Shown here: positions 54,974 to 64,000 of the stretch, piece after piece | Layout: every line of letters starts with the position of its first letter | How positions within the stretch are numbered: position 1 is the stretch's first letter | Assembly: GCF_030272615.1 (NCBI RefSeq) | Contig: NC_081415.1 | Span: 420,910,257-420,974,256 of the forward strand | From: Cryptomeria japonica | Taxonomy: Eukaryota > Streptophyta > Pinopsida > Cupressales > Cupressaceae | Length of the DNA: 64,000 nt | Direction of reading: 5' to 3' | Translations under genes and position numbers: made by a program | The notes under the pieces: generated by a model | Databases searched by the model: none | The model's input: only the letters and a program-made list of their open reading frames with translations | Told to the model about the DNA's origin: nothing

Positions 54974-56801
54974 ATGGACAGTGAGGAGATTTCTAACCCT
55001 AATGAAAGTGCTCACAGCGAGCTCGCAGCACCTCCAGGATGGCAGAAGAAGGTATTCTTGCACAATTGTTCTTCTTTTCTCACTTTTATTTTTATTTTTA
55101 AAGTGGCGTGGGCTTAAAAGAGTTCTTCTGCTCTATGTAATGTTTTTCTGTGTTTTCTTTTTTAAATATTTTTTTGTTCTGCAGCTCTTTCTTTTCCTTT
55201 TTTCCCCAGGTGAGGCACCCAAGTGCGAAAATTTGTTATTTGTTCTCTTTCCCTCTTTTTCACTGCCTGAAAAATTAATGCTTTCTTCTGCGAAGAAGCT
55301 GTAGATTTGCTTCTTTGTGCGACAAGACTAAAGTTTTCTAGAACCGCCAGTTTTCTCGTTTCCATACAAGAACTTAAAGAAAGCTTTACCCTACTAGAAC
55401 TGATTCAAGAAGATTAACGGCTGTAGCTGTAAGCGGCTCTCCGTTAATTAGTAAATTTCCCTACAGTTTTTTTTATTTTCCCGCTGAGCGATTTTGGTCC
55501 AATATAGTTTACCATATACAGGGCAAAAACCCGTTGTGAACATACATCTAATGTGGTTCGGTCGGGGCAAGGGAACGCGCTTGTTCATAAATATTACAGC
55601 GCTTCTAGGTTGAGACTAATTTTTAGGGATCATTGCATAGGATCTTGTTCCTTGAGATGCCTTCCTACTCTTTCAGGGGTTTCTTTGCACCATTTTCGGA
55701 TGTCACAACTGCCTGCGAACTCAGGGGATTTGTTTGCCTAGTTAGCTGTAATACGAATCAGTCAGATTCAGCTGACTGTTTAGGAGTTCAAATAACTTGC
55801 ACGGTTTCGTAGTGTAACTAAACCTGAGAGAAGAGTTAACAAACTTTGTATATGGGTATTGTGCTCATCTTCTGTGACTTTTGTGTGTGTTTTGCCAGCT
55901 CGTTCCCAAGAAGAGTGGCACTCCTAAGAACGAAGTCGTTTTCGTGGCTCCAACTGGTGAAGAATTCAAGACAAAGCGGCTCCTGGAACGATACTTAAAA
56001 AACAGTACAGGAGGTCCTTCTATCACTGACTTTGATTGGAGCACAGGTAAAGTTTGAAAATGACCAAAATTTCCTGATCATTGTATGTGCTATAACCTGG
56101 TTTTTATGTTAATGCTTTCAAAAAGCCACGGTTTGGCCAATTTTCGTCTAAAACCATGAATATCTTCCTGTAAAATTTCAAGGTCACATCTTTTACGTCA
56201 TATTTATATTATAGGTGAAAATACCCCTACAAGGAGATCAGCAAGGATAAGTGAAAAGGTAAAGGAATCACCTGTGAAAACTCCAGAAAGTGAATCAAAG
56301 AAAAAACCAAAGCTTTCCAGAAAATCTCAAGGGGATAAAAAAGCTGCTGAGAAGGAAGTGGAAGAAGATGTTCTTAAGGATACTGTAATATGTGAAACGG
56401 GGGAGAAGAAGGAAAATGAAGAAGAAAAGGACAGTGAAGTTATCACAGAAATTACGAAAGAAGAAAAAGTGGACAAACCCAAAATTGCAGACATAAATGA
56501 AATAGCTGTGAAGGCAGATGAGAAACCGGTGGTCGAACCACAAATTCATCCTGATGAAGGGGCGCTCAAGAAACATTCTGTAGTTGAGAATGAAGAAAAG
56601 CCCAAGAATTTGGAGAATACAAGCGAGAATGGCATTGATAGAGAAGTCCCAGTAGAGAGTTATGGCCAAGAGAAGCGTTCAGAGCCTGTGAAGGAATTAC
56701 ACGAACCGAGTCAAAAAATACATGCAGCTGAAGAGGTTCAGAAGATGGATTCTTCGAATAACCATTCTGAGGCAAACCAGCTGCCAGTAGACGCAACTTA
56801 A
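54974..56801 (+). CDS. Methyl-CpG-binding domain protein, MBD10/MBD11-like (3 exons)
   Basis: Exons are 54974-55051, 55899-56046 and 56215-56801; joined they give 813 nt, 270 residues plus TAA. Introns follow GT-AG (phase 0 and phase 1). The MBD fold spans about residues 17-75: LAAPPGWQKK from exon 1, then VPKKSGTPKNEVVFVAPTGE, KTKRLLERYLK and ITDFDWSTG. A basic RRSARISEK motif, as in plant MBD10/11, follows at about residue 82. A Lys/Glu-rich, probably disordered tail of about 170 residues with NLS-like KKKPKLSRK ends it. Known relatives are nuclear chromatin proteins. Lys stands where DNA-contacting Arg is found in methyl-CpG binders (FKTK against FRSK), so binding to methylated CpG is doubtful. 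No stop or frameshift is seen; it looks functional. Confidence 0.92.
55052..55898 (+). other. MBD gene intron 1
   Basis: An 847-bp phase-0 intron, GTATTC...TTTGCCAG, T-rich near its 5' part. It interrupts the MBD fold just after the conserved PPGWQKK. Confidence 0.88.
56047..56214 (+). other. MBD gene intron 2
   Basis: A 168-bp phase-1 intron, GTAAAG...ATTATAG, at the end of the MBD fold (WSTG). Confidence 0.9.
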
Positions 56802-59800
56802 TATGCTGAACTAAACCTTGAGGGCTTTCAGCTGTAGCATTGTAGGTTAGATTCTTACTTGACACATAATTCGTTCAGGGTTAAACTCCAGGAGTAGAAA
56901 GTATGAATATAGATAGACAACTGTAGGAATGGGAACCCGGAGCAGTAACTCTGTGGAAATTTGCCTAGTCACCGGATAGTTACCATGGTTTTGGTTCTTT
57001 GGTTTGCATTTCTCTGCAATTACTTGTTTTATATGCCCCTTCATTTAACCCCTTATTTCTACTAAAGTGCCTTTTAGCTTCCTAAGGAACTTATTAATGA
57101 ATTACAATTGCTAATATTGATTAGCTTTAATTTAATATAAGGTATACTATATGTGGAATTTTGCTTTTGTATTTCTGTTCCGAAGCATGAGGATGAAGTA
57201 TTGCCCTTCTAAAAATAATTCTGGTGGTTACATAGTTATGTTTCAGTTAAACTCAATAATTTAACAAATTTTACTTTAACTAGTTTATGTTGTTTATTTG
57301 GTTATCTCATAAAGCGAGACTTGTATGTTTTTTTTTCTTAGGGTGCATTAATGTATAAATTATGACGAATGAGGGTAACATATGCATTAGTGCAACCTAG
57401 GAACTGGATAGCCATTTCGGTGATCTAAGCTGTTCATATAACAGCCAATAAGGCCAGAAACATCATGACACGATATAAGTGTGACAAACCATCATTGTAT
57501 GAAACAATACTAGCGTAGGGCAATATACTTCCATTTAAAAAGCTATCTATTGCATGACCTTGTGCATTGCACTTTTAGGGCAGTCTTATCAGACTTTTTA
57601 TGGTGCAAGTTAGGAAATACAGTAAATCGGACATTTTAGAGTAGTTGGGAAATACAGCAATTCTGGTTTCCTCTTTGGTGGGCCTTTTCTGGTTGAGAAA
57701 TATAATGGGAACTGATTTATGGACTGTATTGATTGACAATAGGCATATAAGCTAGGATTTTGACATAGTTGAATGATGGTTTCCTAATGGCTATCGTCTC
57801 ATTCAGACCCATGAAAGCTTGCCACCAGGTCAGAGCTATCACTTAGATTTTATTTCTATGAATATGTAACATACTGTCTTACAGATGAATTTAGATTTTA
57901 TTTCCATGAATATGTAATAACTAATTATCTTACAGATGAATTTAGATTTTTTTCTCTGAGTATTAGGTCACTGTGTGTTGAAAATTTGGTAGAAACGAGT
58001 TTAAACTTTGTGCTCAATTAATTGCTTTAGTTGATCTTACAGGTTTCTTAATCATATTCTTTGTTTCTTTTCAATTTTTATAGAGCATTAGCTGTGTATT
58101 GTTTGATTTTTAGTTGGAGCTTTTACAATTAACAAGAGGCTGATTTACTGGGTTGGGTGAGCACACACTGTATAAGGTTATTCTACTTCATCTCCTTGCA
58201 TTGCTTTTCTAGCACACCTGGCAACATGGCACAGTATTTTTACCCAATTTGTCCATTTTGAATATGAGCTATGCTTTTAAAACTCTATATTTTAACTAGG
58301 TTAAAAGCTCATTCTGAGTCTTCTACAGTCCATTATGAATGTGTACAGGCTTCTGATTTGTAACTGTGTATTTTTTGATCGACCTTTAGGAACACACTTA
58401 GTGTCATCATCAGAAGAACTTCCTCACAGAATGTGTTCTGGGATGTCGATTAAAAATATATACACAATTGCAAACCAGAAGTCCGCAAACATTCCCATGC
58501 TGTGGGATTCTAGCAAACTGATTTTTCTTAGATTTCGCGGAGTTTATTATGCCAAATATTAAACTAAACCAATAAAATTCTGTGGGTGGACCAACGCTTG
58601 CACCATCAATGTTAGAAGTTAGGTTTCAACTTTCATTATTTATACAGGTAATAACTATATTTCTTTGTCTTTCAGCATTTTTATGCGAAGAATTTAGCAG
58701 CGGCAGGGCTGCAATATTTAGTAGCAGTTGCATATTTACTCCTATATTATACAGGTTCACACTGTATTTATGTTCAAAATATTATTCTAATGAAATAACA
58801 TGCTTTTCTACATTAACTCGTGAGATTAATTAATTAATTGTCATTAACATTAGATGGCTCGGGAATAGAAGGTGGGAATGATAAATATGATGAATGTATA
58901 TGTTTAGAATTTTAAATAATAAGTATAGATACTTAGCTCTTAGTTTGATGTGGAATGAATACAATCATATTAAATGTTTGAAAGTTGCAAAATTAAAGTC
59001 AAAAAGTGTAATTTTTTCTAAACTCTGTTAGGGTCATTTTCATAATTGTGGAATCCAATATGAGTATGGATCTCAACCAGATTTATGTGAAAGTCATCAA
59101 ATTTATACATTAATTATTGTCTAAGGACAGGTGGGTCTAAAGCAAAGGGAAAAAAGTTAAGGCATGTAATTTCTTTTTGTTCACAAATGGAAATAAGTAC
59201 GACATAGAGGGTTACTTTTTAAAGACAAATTAGTTAAATATACTTATCCAAAAGATGTCAAGAGATTACTTTATATAAGAAACATACAAGTTAGATAGGT
59301 TAGTTAATTTATAATTTTAATAAATTATTTAACTTCATATTTGAAATAAATAATTATTTAAATGTGTCAAGATTTTATTAAAATAAATTATATATTATTT
59401 TATTTATCAAAAATAAACTTCTATTTTTTAAAAGATTTCTTTTACATTTAAAAATAATAAAATAAAATAAATGATTGATTTCATACATTGATTTCTTGAG
59501 TAAGTTGTTAGTTGTTAAATAAAAGTTTGTCAAACTATAGAGATTAAAAAAGTAGGGAAATGAAAATGACAAGAATAAATATCATAGTTTAATGAAAATA
59601 AGTTATATAGGTATTATAAATTCATTTTTATATTTTTTTCTTGTAAAATATTAGTATTAAGTATAAATTAAGAATTTGTAGTTTAATTGAAACAAAATAT
59701 TTTTCTATATGAATATTAATTATTAATATCCACTTAAAATACTATAGATTTATAATGGCACTTGTGACTTTTTTATTTATTTAGATAGTTATCTTATTAT

Positions 59801-61525
59801 ATTTCACAATTGTTTTTCTTCCTATGAAAATATGTTTATTTAAGAATTGTTTCATATTATCTACTTTATTTAGATTTGAAAAAACCATTATTCATTATTC
59901 TAGCAATTCTTTTGTTTTCCTTTTATCTTGAAAAGTGAAGTAAATTTAATGTAACATTTTAATATTCATTTGTAACTATTAATTTTTTTTTATTTTAAAA
60001 CTAACATATTTATATTTGAAAATTAAGTGTTGGCTTTGATAAGATCTCTGTGTGTGTGTGTGTGTGTCTTTGTTGTCTCTATATCTATCTCTCTCACACA
60101 CGCATGTACGCGTGCATACGCTCACACACAAAATAGAAATGTCACCCTAATATGTTGGTGCATGAAGATGTCGTTAATTTGGGTGTATGTACATGTGTCC
60201 AATACTTGAAAAAATGTCTTAGGTGATCTTACAGAAGAAAAGTGAGTACATGCTAGAGATTGATTATGGATGCATTTTAGGTTAAAGGATCTACTTAAAT
60301 AAGGATGCTTAGGATAGAATTTGATAGGTAGATATGAACTAGGGTTGGGGTTTTAATAAAAAGTCATGCGTTTGGGTGAAATAATGAGTTCAAATGTATA
60401 GGACATTAGTTTGTTGTGTTAAGTGTCTAAAGTGACACAAGTGCAAACATAGATGAATTAGGGTGTTTGTAATGTGATGGTTCATATTGAGTTGAGATGA
60501 TTTGTACTACAAGGAGTTATGAAAAACAAACTAAGTGTACATGGAGATAGAAAAGCATGAAGTATGTACTTTTCATCTTTATATTTTGTCCCCACTTTAA
60601 CATACATGTTATCTACATCAAATCAAGTATGTTAAATTACATAAAATTAATTTTATGTTACCTGATAAAAAAGTATATAAGAAGAACACTTAAGAACTCC
60701 ACTTAATGTCACTTGTTACTCTTTTGCTTAAGTTTATCTTAAAATCTATGAAACACAGAGGGAAAGAAATCAATATTTACCATGAAATGCACATTTTACA
60801 ATTGTTTTAATTTTAATTTTGTTGATTTTCAAGAAGAATAAGTTGTCTAATGATTTTCAGCCATGTTTTTGCACAAAAGATTAGGCATATTCAAGAGGCT
60901 TGTTGGAGCCTTTGTCAACATCACATATTAAATAAATGTAAGAGGGAAGTGTCATTCAAGAGGCCATAGTGAGGCTACAACTTGTAGAGTTCTCATCTTT
61001 AGTGCATGAGGATGGTGTAAAATAAATTCTTCTTTCAAGTTTGGATCAAAAGGTTTGACATTGGTTGTAGTTGCATATGACAAGCTCAACCCTCCATTTT
61101 GCTAAGTTTGTAAGTAACTCTATTGTTGCAAGAGAGTATGGAGTTTGGAAGTGCATTAAGTGTATATCAAAGGAAATTGCAATTGACTAATAGTAAAAGG
61201 TGAACGATATTGTTACCTATTTTTTCTTAAATGTTTGGTTTGTTTTGTTGATTACTCTCTTGAGAAGTTAATAGCAATTTTTCTTACGTTATTATCAGTG
61301 GGACAAAATTTTAAGAGCTTTTGATGCATGCACATGAGACTAAATGTTCTTTTGTAATGATAGGACACATTGTAGATTGTGGATCCAAGAAGTATGAACA
61401 AAACACATGGTGCGTGTAAACTCAATTTATTGCTATTGATTATTGTGTCATTATGCATCTTTGTAGGCTTTGTGGCATTTGATACTTCATACATTTTTCC
61501 ATTGCAACAAGATCTATATAGAACA
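56802..61525. other. MBD 3' UTR and intergenic sequence, no gene seen
   Basis: The first 250 bp are likely 3' UTR; no canonical AATAAA is seen there. 57100-58850 is unique-looking AT-rich DNA without a supported ORF. 58850-60030 is very AT-rich. A (TG)n microsatellite lies at 60049-60067. 60900-61500 has no recognisable coding sequence. Some of this may be decayed transposon DNA. Confidence 0.55.
60049..60067 (+). repeat. (TG)n microsatellite
   Basis: An uninterrupted TG run of about nine units, followed by CT- and CA-rich sequence up to 60130. Confidence 0.9.
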
Positions 61526-61989
61526 TGTTAGTGTAGGTTTTTATTTCTTGGTTATTTATTTTCATATTCCTAAGTTTTTCCTATACTTTTAATTAAGATT
61601 GCTTAGGATTAATAAAGTGAGTATTAGTGTGAGTGGGTGCAAGGTGTTGACATCTTCGATCTTTGATGGGAGTTACACTTGCCTATTTTAGGCTATTGTG
61701 GTGGTCTCTTCCCATTGATCATATTTGCCACCTCTTTGCTCTGTTATTTTCAATACATGCTCACTCCAAACTAGTCTTGGTATTTCATTCTGTTGCATTG
61801 TAATTGGATTTTGCATCTATTTGCTCTTGTATTCTCATAATGTTATTTTGTTTTTGTAGCATTTGCATTTCTCTCTTGGAGACTAACTTTGTGTTGTTAT
61901 TTTGATTTTGTATCATTCAATATTCATAGTTTTATTTCTATTCATTTGTACTAGTTATTTTGGGTTATTCATCTTTTTAGATTCTAACA
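61526..61989 (+). repeat. Copia-C 5' LTR
   Basis: A 464-bp block with matching inverted ends TGTTAG and CTAACA. Directly after it, CAGTATTAAAGT corresponds to the initiator-Met primer site TGGTATCAGAGC with five differences, all transitions. A gag of Copia type follows 1.1 kb downstream. The second LTR is outside the window. Confidence 0.7.
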
Positions 61990-63089
61990 CAGTATTAAAG
62001 TTATTCTAACGCAAGAATATATTTTAGTTTCCTTATTTGAGAGATTCAGGGAGGAGGGGGGCTAATTGATTTTCTGCAGGGTTCCTAAAAATCCAATATT
62101 CTCTTCTCTTGTATTTCCACATGAACTTGAGAATAAAAAAGGTTTAAGGGCAATTTTTTAATTTCTAAAGTTTTTTGTGCAAACATTTTGTAAAATTTGG
62201 GTATTTGCAACATTCTGGTAATTTGGTGGCTTTTCTAGTTGTTCCATAGCCTCTAGAAGGCTCAAGAAAGTTAGATTTGGCTGTCATTTCACCAAAATTA
62301 GTGCATAGAAAATCAAAGAGAGTGAAAGCATTTTTATTTTTGCATTAGATTTGTGTTCTCTACAAGTTTAAGAAAAAATAGTTTTTGGGTTTTATTCTCT
62401 TCCCTGAAAAATTGTGTAGGTATTTGTTAGATGTTGTGGATACTAAGTATTTCAAATAAAAAATGTCATTCAAAAAGTGTCACATGAGCATTTTTTGATT
62501 GGTTGAAGGTTGAATTTAATTCTTTTTTTTTTTTTTTTTTAATCTTTTGCTTGTTTGATTAATTTTTTTTCTTTTGGGTTTTATTTGTAGCTAAAAAATA
62601 TTTGTTTGTTTATATTATCTTTTTCATTTAGTGAATAGATTTTGAAAAAAATTAAATCGGAAGTAAAACTTTTTTTGTGAGAAAGCTATTCTTGTAGGAC
62701 AAGTTTAGTTTTTCAAAAATTCATATCTTTTGTCTTGAGTATCGAATTTCAAAGAACAAGATATTGTTGAAAAGTTACAGATGAGCACTTTCCATCCTTG
62801 TTGTGCTTGATTAGTTTTTTTGTCATTTTTTTAAGATATTGTATGTTGAAGTTGGCGGTGAGCACAACTACATAGCTAATTTTTTTAGATTTTGAGTTAA
62901 TACTTTTAGCCATTCCGGGTGTTGACATTATTGTAATTTGGGAAAATATTTGTAATCAAACTATACTATAAAGTGCCAACATTGTAATATTTGGAGAGGA
63001 CTGATTTTTGAGACTAGTGAAAAGGGTAGGGGTGTATTGGTGTTTTTGTGTTATCTTTGTTTTAGCATTTCTTTTAGTATTTCTACATC
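61990..63089 (+). other. Copia-C leader
   Basis: About 1.1 kb of T-rich sequence between LTR and gag, with a run of 18 Ts at 62523-62540. No ORF is supported. Confidence 0.55.
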
Positions 63090-63940
63090 ATGGATCAAAC
63101 AATAGTTCTTATTCTAACTACTTACAATTATTTTAAGTGGAATTTATGCATGACAATCTACTTAAGAAATTTTGGTTTGTATAGGATAACAATGAGATTG
63201 AAAATTATTGTAGATGCAATAAAACTTAAGTGCTTTAATAGATGTGATGAAGCATATGAAACTTTTTGTTTGTCTACTTCTCTTGATTTACTCTTTCATA
63301 TTGAATCCTTGAGTAGTCCTAATGAAATCTAGACAAAGCTAGAAACTATATTTGCAACTGAAGATTCAACGAGGGGTCATGTTGGAAAATGAACTCATAA
63401 GTCAAGTTTGGACAATTTTAAAACGATCCAAGATTTATTCACAAAATTGAAATTGGTAAGGTTTTAGCTAAAGCAACGTAGAATTGAAAATAAAGATGAA
63501 TAATTGATTCTTAGCATTCTCTCTAACCCAAGTTCTGAATATTTAGAATTTGTTTCTACATTTATGATAAGTGTGCACTTCAGAGCCAATTTACCATTGC
63601 ATCTTTGATTATTTTTCTATTTCAGTCACACGAGGGCAAGATAAGGTCATCCAAATGAGAAATCCCAAATTCTCTAAGACATGGGCCTTGGTTGCCAACT
63701 AAGGCACAATAGATCATAAATGACAAAGTAGTAACAATAATGATGATACAAAAATAACAACGAGAAGAAGGATTAGAAACTAGCTACCTGAAAAGCAACT
63801 AATGAGACCCAATCTTTTAGTGGTGTCAAGCCTAAGAAAGAGAAGGTGAAATGTGCCTATTGTAAAAGACCTAGTCATGACGAGATGAATGTTTGAAGAA
63901 AAAAGTTTATCACTTGACACACATTCTTGAAAAGAAGAAT
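63090..63940 (+). pseudogene. Copia-C gag, broken
   Basis: The frame reads TTYNYFKWNLCMTIYLRNFG, CFNRCDEAYETFCLS and SLDLLFHIESLSSPNEI, the UBN2-type Copia gag opening. After TAG 63330 come TKLETIFATEDSTRGH, FKTIQDLFTKLKLV and KDE, LILSILS. A zinc-knuckle remnant, CAYCKRPSHDEMNV, lies at about 63850-63893; its last Cys is lost. Several stops and frame changes break it. It differs clearly from the gags of Copia-A and Copia-B. It runs on towards the right edge of the window. Confidence 0.82.
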
Positions 63941-64000
63941 ATGTGTTCCTAAGTTAATAAAACAAAGTTCAAGTGAGGGGTTTGACAAGGCTAAATAAAA

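Noticed and set aside
56295-56669. 124-codon minus-strand ORF, hydrophobic
   Set aside because: Antisense of the Lys/Glu-rich third exon of the MBD gene; apparent membrane segments are a composition effect.
58335-58833. ORFs of 75 and 83 codons downstream of the MBD gene
   Set aside because: AT-rich region, no domain, no clear splice or initiation context.
1-64000. tRNA, rRNA or organellar insertions
   Set aside because: No tRNA cloverleaf signals (A and B boxes in order) and no conserved rRNA or plastid gene sequence were recognised by eye.

Overview
The window is plant nuclear DNA, dominated by transposable elements, with one host gene that can be modelled with confidence. Plant-type marks are Copia elements whose primer site matches initiator-Met tRNA, Ty3/Gypsy elements starting TGTAGACAC with long leaders, LINEs whose ORF2 ends in an RNase H domain, a plant mobile domain (PMD) fragment, and a plant-type methyl-CpG-binding-domain gene. 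The density and nesting fit a very large seed-plant genome, possibly a gymnosperm. The species cannot be named from the sequence alone.

Layout, left to right. 1-2602 is the internal region (gag to integrase) of a minus-strand Copia element (Copia-A) that runs off the left edge. Its LTR (2603-3166 plus 15003-15797) is split by a complete plus-strand Gypsy element, 3167-14997, flanked by the duplicated target ATATT. That Gypsy keeps gag and protease in one frame, but RT, RNase H and the integrase core are missing. Between its coding part and 3' LTR it carries an antisense PMD fragment. 15798-43107 holds remains of a minus-strand Gypsy (Gypsy-A) split by many insertions: a 2.9-kb solo LTR (18721-21637, TSD ATGTT), an unclassified insert with another solo LTR (21643-24690), a 261-bp LTR-like block (25246-25506), and a 17-kb LINE locus (LINE-1, 25758-42800) sitting in its 5' LTR. 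LINE-1 is interrupted by a complete Copia (Copia-B, 29279-37473, TSD GACAT), whose own 5' LTR is interrupted by a solo LTR (30359-31229, TSD TGTTT).

43108-53983 appears to be an older minus-strand Gypsy (Gypsy-B: leader and 5' LTR) holding a second, nearly full-length LINE (LINE-2, about 45190-53138). Both LINEs have an unrelated, decayed third coding segment downstream of RNase H. 54974-56801 is a three-exon gene for a 270-residue MBD10/MBD11-like protein, starting about 1 kb from the last transposon LTR. After a mostly featureless AT-rich stretch, a further plus-strand Copia (Copia-C, LTR 61526-61989, gag about 63090-63940) runs off the right edge.

All element genes seen here are disrupted. 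In LINE-2 the internal stops are almost all TAG, as expected from cytosine deamination at methylated CAG sites; in the other elements the stops are also mostly one C-to-T or G-to-A change from a plausible codon. No RNA genes, CRISPR arrays or bacterial-type operons were seen. The most interesting items are the third ORFs of the two LINEs, the antisense PMD fragment in the Gypsy element, and the resolved insertion order.
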